64,000 bases of DNA from JAGLON01 sp041394985 (GTDB taxonomy: Bacteria; Zixibacteria; MSB-5A5; GN15; JAAZOE01): contig JAWLBI010000001.1 of NCBI GenBank assembly GCA_041394985.1, positions 3,224,001 to 3,288,000 of the forward strand, read 5' to 3'. Both the position numbers and the translations under genes were made by a program. Position 1 is the stretch's first letter. Each line of letters opens with the position of its first letter. Under the pieces are notes generated by a model. It did not search any database and was not told where the DNA came from. It saw only the letters and a list, made by a program, of their open reading frames with translations. Below are positions 56,690 through 64,000 of this stretch, piece after piece.

Positions 56690-57491
56690 TGGTGGCCTAC
56701 CAATATCATTATCCATATACTACCGTGAATGCGAATCTGAGCAGACTTTAGTGGTCATATTGCCGGGGATGAAAGGATTCAGCAATTGGGGAAGTTTTCC
56801 CTATATTTGTGAGCGAATATGCGAATCAGGGGCAATAGTAGTCTGCATTGACTTTTCTCGTAATGGCGTTAAGAACTTCGGTGATGATATTACTCAAATA
56901 GAACTTGTTGAAGGCGATTGTCCTTCAAATCAAGTAGAAGAAGGCAAAAAAGTTATTGAATATTTGCTGAGAGAAAAGCCGTTATATGGATGTCATATTA
57001 ATACTTCCTCGATATTTGTTTTAGGTCATAGCCTTGGGGGTGCCACAGCTTTGCTTTTGGCACAAAAGACAAATATGTTATCCGGAATTATCACCTGGTC
57101 ATCCATCGCACACTTTAATATTTGGCCAGAAAAAATTATAGAAAATTGGAAAAAGGAGGGGCGAATAAATATGCCTAATGAGAGAACCGGGCAGGACTAT
57201 TACTTAGGAAAGGAATTCCTCAAAGATGTACTACATATATCAACATCCGGACTCTTAAATATCGTAAAAGAAATGGATATACCTTATTTAATAATTCATG
57301 GTGAGATAGACACATCAGTCCCAGTTGATCATGCAAAACAGCTCTTTAATGCAAATAAAAGTAATAATACGCTCAAAATAATTCCAAAAGCGGATCATAC
57401 ATATGGTGCAAAACATCCTTTTGAAGGCACAACAAATGAATTGGAAAGCGCCATAAATAGTACAATTGAGTGGATTCACAAAAAACAATAG
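56658..57491 (+). CDS. Alpha/beta-hydrolase (serine esterase/lipase-like)
   Basis: About 277 residues. The nucleophile elbow is LGHSLGGATA; the likely catalytic Asp is in IIHGEIDTSVP and the His in PKADHTYG. An oxyanion-type stretch VVILPGMKGF lies near the start. No signal peptide, so cytoplasmic. ATG 56658 has GGAG about 8-10 bases upstream; ATG 56643, five codons earlier, is also possible. Similar to dienelactone-hydrolase/prolyl-oligopeptidase-type hydrolases; substrate unknown. It overlaps the upstream membrane-protein gene in another frame. Confidence 0.85.
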   Translation: MKKNQIQIKSDGGLPISLSIYYRECESEQTLVVILPGMKGFSNWGSFPYICERICESGAIVVCIDFSRNGVKNFGDDITQIELVEGDCPSNQVEEGKKVIEYLLREKPLYGCHINTSSIFVLGHSLGGATALLLAQKTNMLSGIITWSSIAHFNIWPEKIIENWKKEGRINMPNERTGQDYYLGKEFLKDVLHISTSGLLNIVKEMDIPYLIIHGEIDTSVPVDHAKQLFNANKSNNTLKIIPKADHTYGAKHPFEGTTNELESAINSTIEWIHKKQ

Positions 57492-57621
57492 ATGTCTAGT
57501 CTCTCATTTTAGCTACAATGAATTTATTGCGATATCTTGGAAAAGATATGGAGAGTCATAAGATAAAAACAAATAGCAAATTATTCTTGACTCCCCCATC
57601 CCACCAATTATATTACAACTA

Positions 57622-57647
57622 GTTCACCTTTCATCAGAAAGGTGAAC
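57622..57647. repeat. 26-bp palindromic site, copy 1 (centre ATCA)
   Basis: GTTCACCTTTC (57622-57632), ATCA, GAAAGGTGAAC (57637-57647). The 11-base arms are perfectly complementary. On the plus strand it is followed by CTTTATTTATTTATTTA, so it could also be the terminator of the hydrolase gene. The exact reverse complement of the 26 bases occurs at 57865-57890. Confidence 0.92.
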
Positions 57648-57847
57648 CTTTATTTATTTATTTAGCCCCAATTACTTACAAGATCACCAACGACGGTCAC
57701 ATGGTTAAAATACGATAATCCTTGCCGTCATCAAATCACATTTATCTCCAATTCAGCGCTTTTCTTTCACTCATTGCAATCTCACAATCTATTACTCCGT
57801 CGACATTTACCTAAATCCTTAAATACTTCTCCAAGTGCTATCTCAGG

Positions 57848-58534
57848 ATGCGATCAGTCAACAAGTTCACCTTTCTGATGAAAGGTGAACCTAAAAGGGC
57901 TAGTAAAATAACCAGGCATTCACCTTGGATCGTTGACGAGGGAAAATATCTGAGTGTCAGCGAGTTAGATAAAGTTGTGATAGCTGCGAATGAGCTAAAA
58001 AGGCATGGAATCCAAAATCGGCAGTTTACCCATATGCGACGCTGGTTTATGATCGAACTCGCCATAAATACTGGCCTTAGAGTCTCAGAAATGGCTTCAC
58101 TTAGGCACAAAAACCTTCTTATAGACCAAGATCGCTCCTCAATTGTTGTCGTCGGTAAAGGAAATAAGAAACGCTTAATTTGGGTTAGTAAAAAATTCCG
58201 AAAAACTTGTCTAGACTTCACTACATTCAAGGCTTCCTGTGGATATGATATCGCCCCCGACTCTCCCCTTCTGAGTAATCTAGAAGGCGAAAAAATATCA
58301 AAAAGATCTCTTCAAAAAGACTTCAAGGCCATAATCGCAGTGGCCGGCATTTCTTCACACTACTCGATTCACAGCCTAAGGCACACCTATGCCACATTCT
58401 TACTTAAAGCAAGTAATAATAACTACCGATTTGTCCAGCGCCAACTGGGGCATGCTTCTATTCGCACAACTCAAGTTTATGCCGGAATTCTAGAAATCGA
58501 AGGCCGAAAAGCTATTGAAAAAATATACACATAA
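57848..58534 (+). CDS. Short tyrosine recombinase (catalytic domain, Xer/integron-like)
   Basis: 228 residues. All catalytic residues are visible: Arg in NTGLRVSEMASLRH, Lys in VVGKGNKKR, His-x-x-Arg in IHSLRHTYA, His in LGHASIRTT and Tyr in QVYAGIL. It is shorter than XerC/D (about 300) because the N-terminal SAM-like domain is almost absent. ATG 57848 is the first start; an ATG at 57878, inside palindrome copy 2, would give MKGEPKRASKI. Neither has a good ribosome site, which could matter if the start region is rearranged. The outer-membrane-protein gene starts 21 bases after the stop. Confidence 0.88.
   Translation: MRSVNKFTFLMKGEPKRASKITRHSPWIVDEGKYLSVSELDKVVIAANELKRHGIQNRQFTHMRRWFMIELAINTGLRVSEMASLRHKNLLIDQDRSSIVVVGKGNKKRLIWVSKKFRKTCLDFTTFKASCGYDIAPDSPLLSNLEGEKISKRSLQKDFKAIIAVAGISSHYSIHSLRHTYATFLLKASNNNYRFVQRQLGHASIRTTQVYAGILEIEGRKAIEKIYT
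57865..57890. repeat. 26-bp palindromic site, copy 2 (centre TGAT), inside the recombinase start
   Basis: GTTCACCTTTC (57865-57875), TGAT, GAAAGGTGAAC (57880-57890). Equal to the reverse complement of copy 1, so the two sites are in inverted orientation with 217 bases between them. It overlaps codons 6-15 of the recombinase frame. Confidence 0.92.
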
Positions 58535-58555
58535 CTCAAGGAAAAGGAGAAGAAA

Positions 58556-59284
58556 ATGAAATACCGAACTATAACACTTTTTGCAATTTGCATGGCATTG
58601 GCTTTGCAGTGTTCTACCATCTATGCTCAAGACTCAGAGTCGAATCTGGCCGGATTTATTTCTGCAGATTTAGGACTATTCACAATCAAGTTTCCTGAAG
58701 CTGCTCCGTCGAGTGACGCACTGGGAGAAGAGACTGGCTTTGATGATGTTTATGGAAGTAAAAGTGGTTTAGGTTTTGGAGGAGAAGTTGGTCTAGGCCA
58801 TGCCCAAATGGGACTTTTTGCGATTATCAGATATAAGTACTGGAAAAAAACTGGCACTCCAGTCGCTATTGGCGATCCTGATATTGACTGGGATATAGAT
58901 ATGAAATGGGCCCAGGAATTTGTTTCAGTTGGCGCCAGGTATTTTTTCATTCCAAAAACTCAAAAGAAAAACCCTGTAATGCCATTTATTGGGCTTGGCA
59001 TAATCTACAGTAGTGCGACAGAACAGATGAATGGCAGTGCGACTTACCAAAACCAAACTCAGTCCGTATTTGACAAAGTTGATATCGACGGCACAGGATT
59101 CTATGGAGAAGTAGGTGTAGATTTTTACGTCTCCCCAAAATCTTCAATCAGATTCTTTGCCGAATACTCTTCTCTTAATCTTGGATTAAAAGACGAAGGA
59201 ACTCGATATGAAATAGATGGGGGTGGTGGCGTTTTTATTGGAGCAAGCCTGAATCAATTCTTTGGAACATCAATGATTAATTGA
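58556..59284 (+). CDS. Outer-membrane beta-barrel protein
   Basis: 242 residues with a signal peptide (MKYRTITLFAICMALALQCS, cleavage near YAQDS). The mature part alternates hydrophobic and polar residues in strand-like blocks (FGGEVGLGHAQMGLFAIIRY, FYGEVGVDFYVSPKSSIRFF, FIGASLNQFFG), as in 8-10-strand OmpA/OmpW-size barrels. AAGGAGAAGAAA precedes the ATG. It is encoded 21 bases past the recombinase and may share its transcript; if the upstream palindromes mediate inversion, this surface protein is the natural target. Confidence 0.8.
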   Translation: MKYRTITLFAICMALALQCSTIYAQDSESNLAGFISADLGLFTIKFPEAAPSSDALGEETGFDDVYGSKSGLGFGGEVGLGHAQMGLFAIIRYKYWKKTGTPVAIGDPDIDWDIDMKWAQEFVSVGARYFFIPKTQKKNPVMPFIGLGIIYSSATEQMNGSATYQNQTQSVFDKVDIDGTGFYGEVGVDFYVSPKSSIRFFAEYSSLNLGLKDEGTRYEIDGGGGVFIGASLNQFFGTSMIN

Positions 59285-59440
59285 TTCAGGGAAATTAAAA
59301 AGGGGGTTTTTACAAAAAGGAAAGACTTTGTCACAAGGTTAAATGTAGAATTAATTGAAGATCGGCCATTGGCGACTATATATTGCTCCAATAGAACCAA
59401 TTCGCCAATCGAGCCAGTTATGTTCTATTGAAATCGTTTG

Positions 59441-60880
59441 CTACACATCCAAACCAATAGATACTAGCATTTCTCCTTTACTTTGAGTCGCATGATATAA
59501 AATAAAACCACTATCAACAATTCTTAAGATATCTTCAGTGGCATCATAATCCAGAATAGGGGGTTGAATCTGAAGTTCTCGATGCAAAGATCGTATTTCA
59601 TGCAGAGCAAAGCGAACATCTTTCTTCTGAATTTTAAAATCACCTTTTAGTCCCTCAATTTCACTGATTTCTAATACATATTTATAGATTTGATTTAGAT
59701 TTAATCCAGTCTTCAGAGAATTATCTGATGCACTTATTATTGCATATGCAATCCACCTAAACATATTACCTGAGTGATGTTGAGGTCCATTTGCAAAGTC
59801 TCGTAGGAAGCTCGCATACCTCCGACCTCTCTCACGACTAAGCTCAGAAAGCCATTTGTTAATAGGTCCCCCATGAAAGTTAAGTTGTGTTTCCTTGTCT
59901 GTTATTTCCTTTCCTCTAGTTGTAATTAAGTGGACGGGGGGAGTAATATTATCAGACGGTTGCTCAATTGTAGAAGTTTCTCTGTAGCGCTCTGTCTCAC
60001 TGTCGTCAAGTATTGACAAGTGATAAGTTTGTGTTTTGCTGACGCCTACACGCTCACAAATATACTCGGCGATTTGCTGCAATAATCCAACATTGTGTTG
60101 ACAGAAAAACAACATTTTCTCGATAACTTCTTGCGAAAATTCAATATTTAGAAGTTGTTCTCCTTTTTTTATAATGGCAAGTAATTCATTCTCCTCCCAA
60201 CGATCAGCATTCACATAGCTAATCCGACCTTCAAGATCACCGTTTAATCTTGTCAATTTCCCTGGCTGCATCCAGACACCTATAATTATTATTCTGAACT
60301 TGTCTGTTTTTTCATAGAATACTTTCATGTCTGCAGCAAAGGCTTCTTGTACATCGCCACCAAGGTAATGAAAATCCTCAATGATAATATTTTTATTGAA
60401 GTTTATCTCATCGAGAGTGCGAATTATATCATTTGGATCACCAGGATCGATTTCTAAGTATTTTTTTGTGATTGATTCCTCCTGGCCAGTTTCATATCCA
60501 CTCTCAACATTGCCTTTGGCTTTGGCAATGAAGGCACTTGCCTCACCAGAAACATTGGCCCTAATATTCTTCTTCCTACTTTGCTTTTCTGTACTGGCTT
60601 TACTTATTTCGACACCAGCCTCTTTTAGGATTCCCGCATACAACATTTCTCTTGTAGTCGCGGCAAAGCATTGAACGGCAATAAATGAATCAGAATCAAT
60701 ATGCATTTTACGTAATGATGTCTTGCCTTGCTTTGAACAGCCATATACCACAATATGTTTATCCTTATTCAAAGCAGATAGAAAGTCAGTATCTACATAG
60801 GGCCGCTCAACATATGTTACTGGTACTTTACTTGAAATGCCAAATACATCAGAGAGTTTATATGTAGTCTTGTGATTCAT
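59441..60880 (-). CDS. P-loop NTPase (STAND/AAA-like) with C-terminal helical region
   Basis: 479 residues. Walker A VVYGCSKQGKTSLRK (Lys53), Walker B NIIIEDFHYL (Glu167/Asp168), and an EGRISYVNADRW segment of the type following sensor residues in ORC/STAND ATPases. The NTPase part spans about 20-290; the C-terminal part (about 345-470) has helices that could form a winged helix (LNLNQIYKYVLEISEIEGL). It lies 46 bases past the GlmS-like gene on the same strand, so both are likely one operon. STAND-type ATPases occur often in bacterial conflict systems, which fits the accessory context, but no effector domain is visible in this protein. Confidence 0.8.
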   Translation of the reverse strand: MNHKTTYKLSDVFGISSKVPVTYVERPYVDTDFLSALNKDKHIVVYGCSKQGKTSLRKMHIDSDSFIAVQCFAATTREMLYAGILKEAGVEISKASTEKQSRKKNIRANVSGEASAFIAKAKGNVESGYETGQEESITKKYLEIDPGDPNDIIRTLDEINFNKNIIIEDFHYLGGDVQEAFAADMKVFYEKTDKFRIIIIGVWMQPGKLTRLNGDLEGRISYVNADRWEENELLAIIKKGEQLLNIEFSQEVIEKMLFFCQHNVGLLQQIAEYICERVGVSKTQTYHLSILDDSETERYRETSTIEQPSDNITPPVHLITTRGKEITDKETQLNFHGGPINKWLSELSRERGRRYASFLRDFANGPQHHSGNMFRWIAYAIISASDNSLKTGLNLNQIYKYVLEISEIEGLKGDFKIQKKDVRFALHEIRSLHRELQIQPPILDYDATEDILRIVDSGFILYHATQSKGEMLVSIGLDV

Positions 60881-60926
60881 ATTAACCTTCTTTGAGTTTG
60901 CTTCCTTTGCAACAAATCACAGTGCA

Positions 60927-62750
60927 CTATTCAACTGTTACTGATTTTGCCAAATTCCTTGGTTGATCTATATACATACCTCGAAACACAGCCAAATGGT
61001 AAGCGAAAAGCTGAATCGGGATAGCGGTTAATATAGGAGTCAACATATCTAATGTAAGGGGAACATAAATCACATGATCTGCAATATTTTGTAATTCAGT
61101 GTTTCCTTCTGTCCCAATTGCAATTATCTTACCTTGGCGTGCTTTAATCTCTGCTAAATTGGAAGTGATCTTATCGTAAGCAGTTCCATTGGGTATAATT
61201 ACAACAACGTACATATTTTCATCTATTAGGGCAATGGGTCCATGTTTCATTTCACCGGCAGTCATACCATCAGCATGCAAGTACGCAACTTCTTTTAATT
61301 TTAATGCCCCTTCTAAAGCGATTGGATAATTAAATCCTCTACCCAAAAATAGGAAAAACTGTTGTGTATATATTTCTTGGGCCAATTGCTTCAATTGGTC
61401 ATCTGATTTTAGCACTTTATCTATAAGTTGAGGTAGATTTTTTAGGCTGTCTAATATTTCTCTCCCTTCAAAAATGGAAAGTTTTCGCATCCTTCCGCAG
61501 TAGACAGCCAACATACTAAGCACAGCAATTTGACTCGTGAAACCTTTAGTGCTTGCCACTCCTATTTCTAGGCCAGAGTGAGTATATATACAAGAATCTG
61601 CTTCTCGAGCAATAGTGGAACCAACGGCATTAGATATTGCCAACGTTTTTGCACCCAATTCTTTCGCTCTTCTTAATGATGCAAGTGTATCCGCTGTTTC
61701 GCCAGATTGACTAAGTAGTATAACCAATGAAGACTCAGAGATTACAGGTTGTCTATATCTAAATTCAGAAGCATACTCCACCTTGGATGATATTTTCGCG
61801 AGATTTTCTATCATCATGTTGCCAATTAGGGCGGCATGCCAAGATGATCCACACGCAATAAAAACCATATCCTTGATCCCAAATAAATCCTTATGTGAAA
61901 AACTAGAATCTGAGAAGTGAATATTACCTTCTTTTTCATTCATTCTTCCTCGAAGACAATCTTCAATTCGAGAAGGCTGTTCAAAAATCTCCTTGCACAT
62001 AAAATGATCATATTTACCTTTTTCGATCATTTCGAGTTCGATGTTGAATTTCTCTGATTGCATAGAATTGGTAAAATTGTATAAAGAACCGATTGAATAG
62101 TCACCTTGTTTTATTACACAATATTCCTGATCATCCAGGTATACTATACGTTCAGAAAAACTGCCAATGACCGAAGCATCAGAGCTAACAAACATTGAGT
62201 TGTCACTTTCGCCTAAAAATAGAGGGCTTCCATTTTTGGCAACATAGATAGTTTCAGGATCATATTCGGTGATCATAGCTATCGCAAAAGTCCCTTCGAG
62301 TTGCGAGATCGCAAATTTAAAGGCGTCAATTGTATCTGATCCAGAGTTTATAAATTGCTCAATCAGATGAGCAATAACCTCTGAGTCTGTTTCGCTTACG
62401 AATTCATGTCCCAATGATTGTAGTTTGCTTTTTAGGGACTGGTAATTCTCAATTAAACCATTGTGAGCAATAGATATTTTACTTTTACAGTCTGTTAAAG
62501 GATGCGCATTAGAAATGCATATTGAGCCATGGGTCGCCCATCTAAGATGAAAGAATCCACAATGAGAAACTATGCCCTTACAACTCAATTCTTTTAAAGA
62601 ACCAGCCATTTTTTCTATCTCAAGTGCTCCAGTTTGTGATTGCAGTACTAGTCCACAGGAATCATATTTGTGGCCAGAGAATTTCGCCATCCCGGTAAGG
62701 ATTAACTCTTTTGCTGGTTCATTTCCGACATAACCAAAAATTGCGCTCAT
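60927..62750 (-). CDS. GlmS-like glutamine-fructose-6-phosphate transaminase with Cys-to-Ser nucleophile
   Basis: 607 residues from ATG 62750, matching GlmS length (609 in E. coli); AGGA lies 8 bases upstream. The start MSAIFGYVGNEPAKELI replaces the family's MCGIVGYVG, so the N-terminal catalytic Cys is Ser. Other glutaminase residues remain: LRWATHGS, AHNGLIENY, SETDSEVI. The linker EIFEQPSRIEDCL and both SIS domains are intact: CGSSWHAALIGN, LSQSGETADTLASLRRA, STKGFTSQ, EGALKLKEVAYLHAD, GEMKHGPIAL, and the end PRNLAKSVTVE. The isomerase should be active, probably using free ammonia or another amine unless Ser can act. The frame stays open to ATG 62969, but those extra 73 residues have no ribosome site. 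It pairs with the NTPase gene 59441-60880. Confidence 0.88.
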   Translation of the reverse strand: MSAIFGYVGNEPAKELILTGMAKFSGHKYDSCGLVLQSQTGALEIEKMAGSLKELSCKGIVSHCGFFHLRWATHGSICISNAHPLTDCKSKISIAHNGLIENYQSLKSKLQSLGHEFVSETDSEVIAHLIEQFINSGSDTIDAFKFAISQLEGTFAIAMITEYDPETIYVAKNGSPLFLGESDNSMFVSSDASVIGSFSERIVYLDDQEYCVIKQGDYSIGSLYNFTNSMQSEKFNIELEMIEKGKYDHFMCKEIFEQPSRIEDCLRGRMNEKEGNIHFSDSSFSHKDLFGIKDMVFIACGSSWHAALIGNMMIENLAKISSKVEYASEFRYRQPVISESSLVILLSQSGETADTLASLRRAKELGAKTLAISNAVGSTIAREADSCIYTHSGLEIGVASTKGFTSQIAVLSMLAVYCGRMRKLSIFEGREILDSLKNLPQLIDKVLKSDDQLKQLAQEIYTQQFFLFLGRGFNYPIALEGALKLKEVAYLHADGMTAGEMKHGPIALIDENMYVVVIIPNGTAYDKITSNLAEIKARQGKIIAIGTEGNTELQNIADHVIYVPLTLDMLTPILTAIPIQLFAYHLAVFRGMYIDQPRNLAKSVTVE

Positions 62751-63061
62751 ATCTTTGATCCTAAATTTCCCAAGATTGACATAGTAATAAAGCCGGTTCA
62801 AGACTCTCTTAAAATATACATAAATACTACGAAAAATAATAAGAATTATGCGTAAGATTTGATAACATTGATACTCTAGATAGTTGAATATTCTAGTCAA
62901 ATGACTTAGAATAGATTCTGAATATACAAATGATACAAGTCCTACAACTCCCCAAAATCTCTTATTCATTCAAATCAAAATAAAAGAGCCTAGCCAACAT
63001 AAACGACTTATGAATTCCAAATAGGCACAATCTTTATATCTGTCAACAAGTTAACAAAATC

Positions 63062-64000
63062 ATGGCAGCTAATTTGGATCGGGCTTTTCGAGAATGGATT
63101 AAAAGGCCAGATGATCAAAGATTCGCATCACTTGAAGAATTATATGATTTTACACAAAAACGGAAAGACTATTCATATGAGACAGTAAAATCCCTAGATT
63201 CTATCCACCTCGGGGCAACCGAAAACGGAGAAATTTCACTAAATGGCAATTGTGAACCAGCGAACCTATCGCATTGGGCATTTGGGCAATTATGTTCTCG
63301 ACTTAAGGCTCCAGCTAATTATCTAAGGACTCTCTCCCCAGAAATGGCTAAAGACTGTCTTCAATATGGTCTTCAACATAGTTCAGAGGCTTGCAAGATG
63401 TTAATAAGAAATACTCATACAAACAGTCCAAACGAGTCTAATCGCATCGCCAGCGCCTTTACAGGCCCCTCCTATGGCCGAATCTGGGACTCGCATGTGG
63501 TTGAAAGCCTAATGCGATCAGTTGAAGGTAGTGGCTGGCATATTCCAAGAAATGCCAAATCCTCAGATAACCGCGGACTTTATGCTTCAGATCGAGATAT
63601 GTTCGCATTCATGATTAATGGTGAAAAGCCAATTGAAGTAGAAAATGCAAAGCTTTATCGAGGGTTTTTCTGCTGGAATTCTGAGACTGGTTCAGCAACC
63701 TTTGGCTTAACCACTTTTCTTTATAATTCAATGTGTGACAATCACATCGTTTATGGCGCAGAAAAGATTCAAGATTTAAGAATTATTCATAGAAACCAAG
63801 CTCCAATGCGTTTTTATAGTCAGGCTATTCCAATACTAAATAGATTTGTTGAAAATCAAGGTTTTGGCGAAGAAATAAAATCAACTGTTGCAATGGCAAT
63901 GAAGCAGCCAATAGGTAAAGACTTGGAAGAAACCTTGGACTGGTTTAGGAATAAACCTTTTACAAAAAAGGAAATCACAAGTGCCTGGGAAAATGGCCTA
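63062..64000 (+). CDS. DUF932-like protein, N-terminal part (runs off the window)
   Basis: Open from ATG 63062 to the last base of the window (313 codons, no stop). Features: SHWAFGQLCSRLKAPANYL, AFTGPSYGRIWDSHVVESL, DMFAFMINGEKPIEVENAKL, GFFCWNSETGSATFGLTTF. This pattern fits the DUF932/phage-plasmid-like protein group common on mobile elements; I rely on overall resemblance, not a search. It is divergent from the GlmS-like gene. No clear ribosome site precedes the ATG. Function unknown. Confidence 0.7.
   Translation, partial: MAANLDRAFREWIKRPDDQRFASLEELYDFTQKRKDYSYETVKSLDSIHLGATENGEISLNGNCEPANLSHWAFGQLCSRLKAPANYLRTLSPEMAKDCLQYGLQHSSEACKMLIRNTHTNSPNESNRIASAFTGPSYGRIWDSHVVESLMRSVEGSGWHIPRNAKSSDNRGLYASDRDMFAFMINGEKPIEVENAKLYRGFFCWNSETGSATFGLTTFLYNSMCDNHIVYGAEKIQDLRIIHRNQAPMRFYSQAIPILNRFVENQGFGEEIKSTVAMAMKQPIGKDLEETLDWFRNKPFTKKEITSAWENGL

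Noticed and set aside
62751..62969. N-terminal extension of the GlmS-like protein
   Set aside because: The ATG at 62969 lacks a ribosome site and the extension would bury the N-terminal residue of an Ntn-type enzyme; the ATG at 62750 has AGGA and gives the normal family length.
53238..64000. Intact prophage
   Set aside because: Two recombinases and a DUF932-like gene are present, but no capsid, portal, terminase, tail or lysis genes are seen in the window.

Overview
The window looks like a chromosomal segment of an uncultured, Gram-negative FCB-group bacterium, most plausibly a Zixibacteria-like lineage. That placement is inferred from a secreted protein carrying dockerin-type repeats plus a C-terminal FlgD-like/type IX-style tail with the YPNPFNP motif (25.2-27.9 kb), a TonB-dependent receptor, an alpha-2-macroglobulin/PbpC pair, and many two-component proteins. 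No rRNA, tRNA or CRISPR array was recognised.

Layout. 0-11 kb: the tail of an alpha-2-macroglobulin gene and pbpC, a large orphan AAA+ ATPase with a sugar-kinase-like N-terminus, then purL-purQ (minus strand), where PurL carries two N-terminal PurS-like units. 11.3-14.8 kb: a MacA/MacB-type efflux operon closed by a clear terminator. 14.9-24.9 kb: two head-to-tail copies of a three-gene module (ECF sigma factor, zinc-finger anti-sigma factor, exported TPR-CHAT caspase-like protease). 25-31.7 kb: the secreted LamG/dockerin protein and a two-component system whose kinase has an extracytoplasmic FG-GAP-type propeller. 32.3-40.4 kb: a TonB receptor/YfiR/CHASE8-PAS-hybrid-kinase operon flanked by a pair of 155-bp direct repeats. 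40.5-51.7 kb: two divergent signalling operons. The minus-strand one holds a GAF/PAS kinase, REC-PAS, REC-HD-GYP, REC, a small acidic protein and an HDOD protein. The plus-strand one holds a small membrane protein, an SSS-transporter kinase, an Rcp1-like regulator and a REC-PAS kinase. 51.8-64 kb: an A/T-rich accessory region with two tyrosine recombinases, structured repeats, a lipoprotein with a sorting-like tail, a GNAT acetyltransferase, a hydrolase, a P-loop NTPase paired with a GlmS-like enzyme whose nucleophile Cys is Ser, and the start of a DUF932-like gene.

Strongest candidates for undescribed biology: (i) the duplicated sigma/anti-sigma/TPR-CHAT module, which recalls the protease-to-sigma-factor logic of type III-E CRISPR (Csx29/Csx30/RpoE) but has no cas genes and has exported proteases; (ii) the Ser-nucleophile GlmS paralogue with its NTPase partner; (iii) two 26-bp palindromic sites with mutually inverted 4-bp centres bracketing about 217 bp at the start of a recombinase gene, a possible DNA switch; (iv) a YfiR system feeding a hybrid histidine kinase in place of a diguanylate cyclase. 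All functional statements come from reading motifs by eye; no database search was run.
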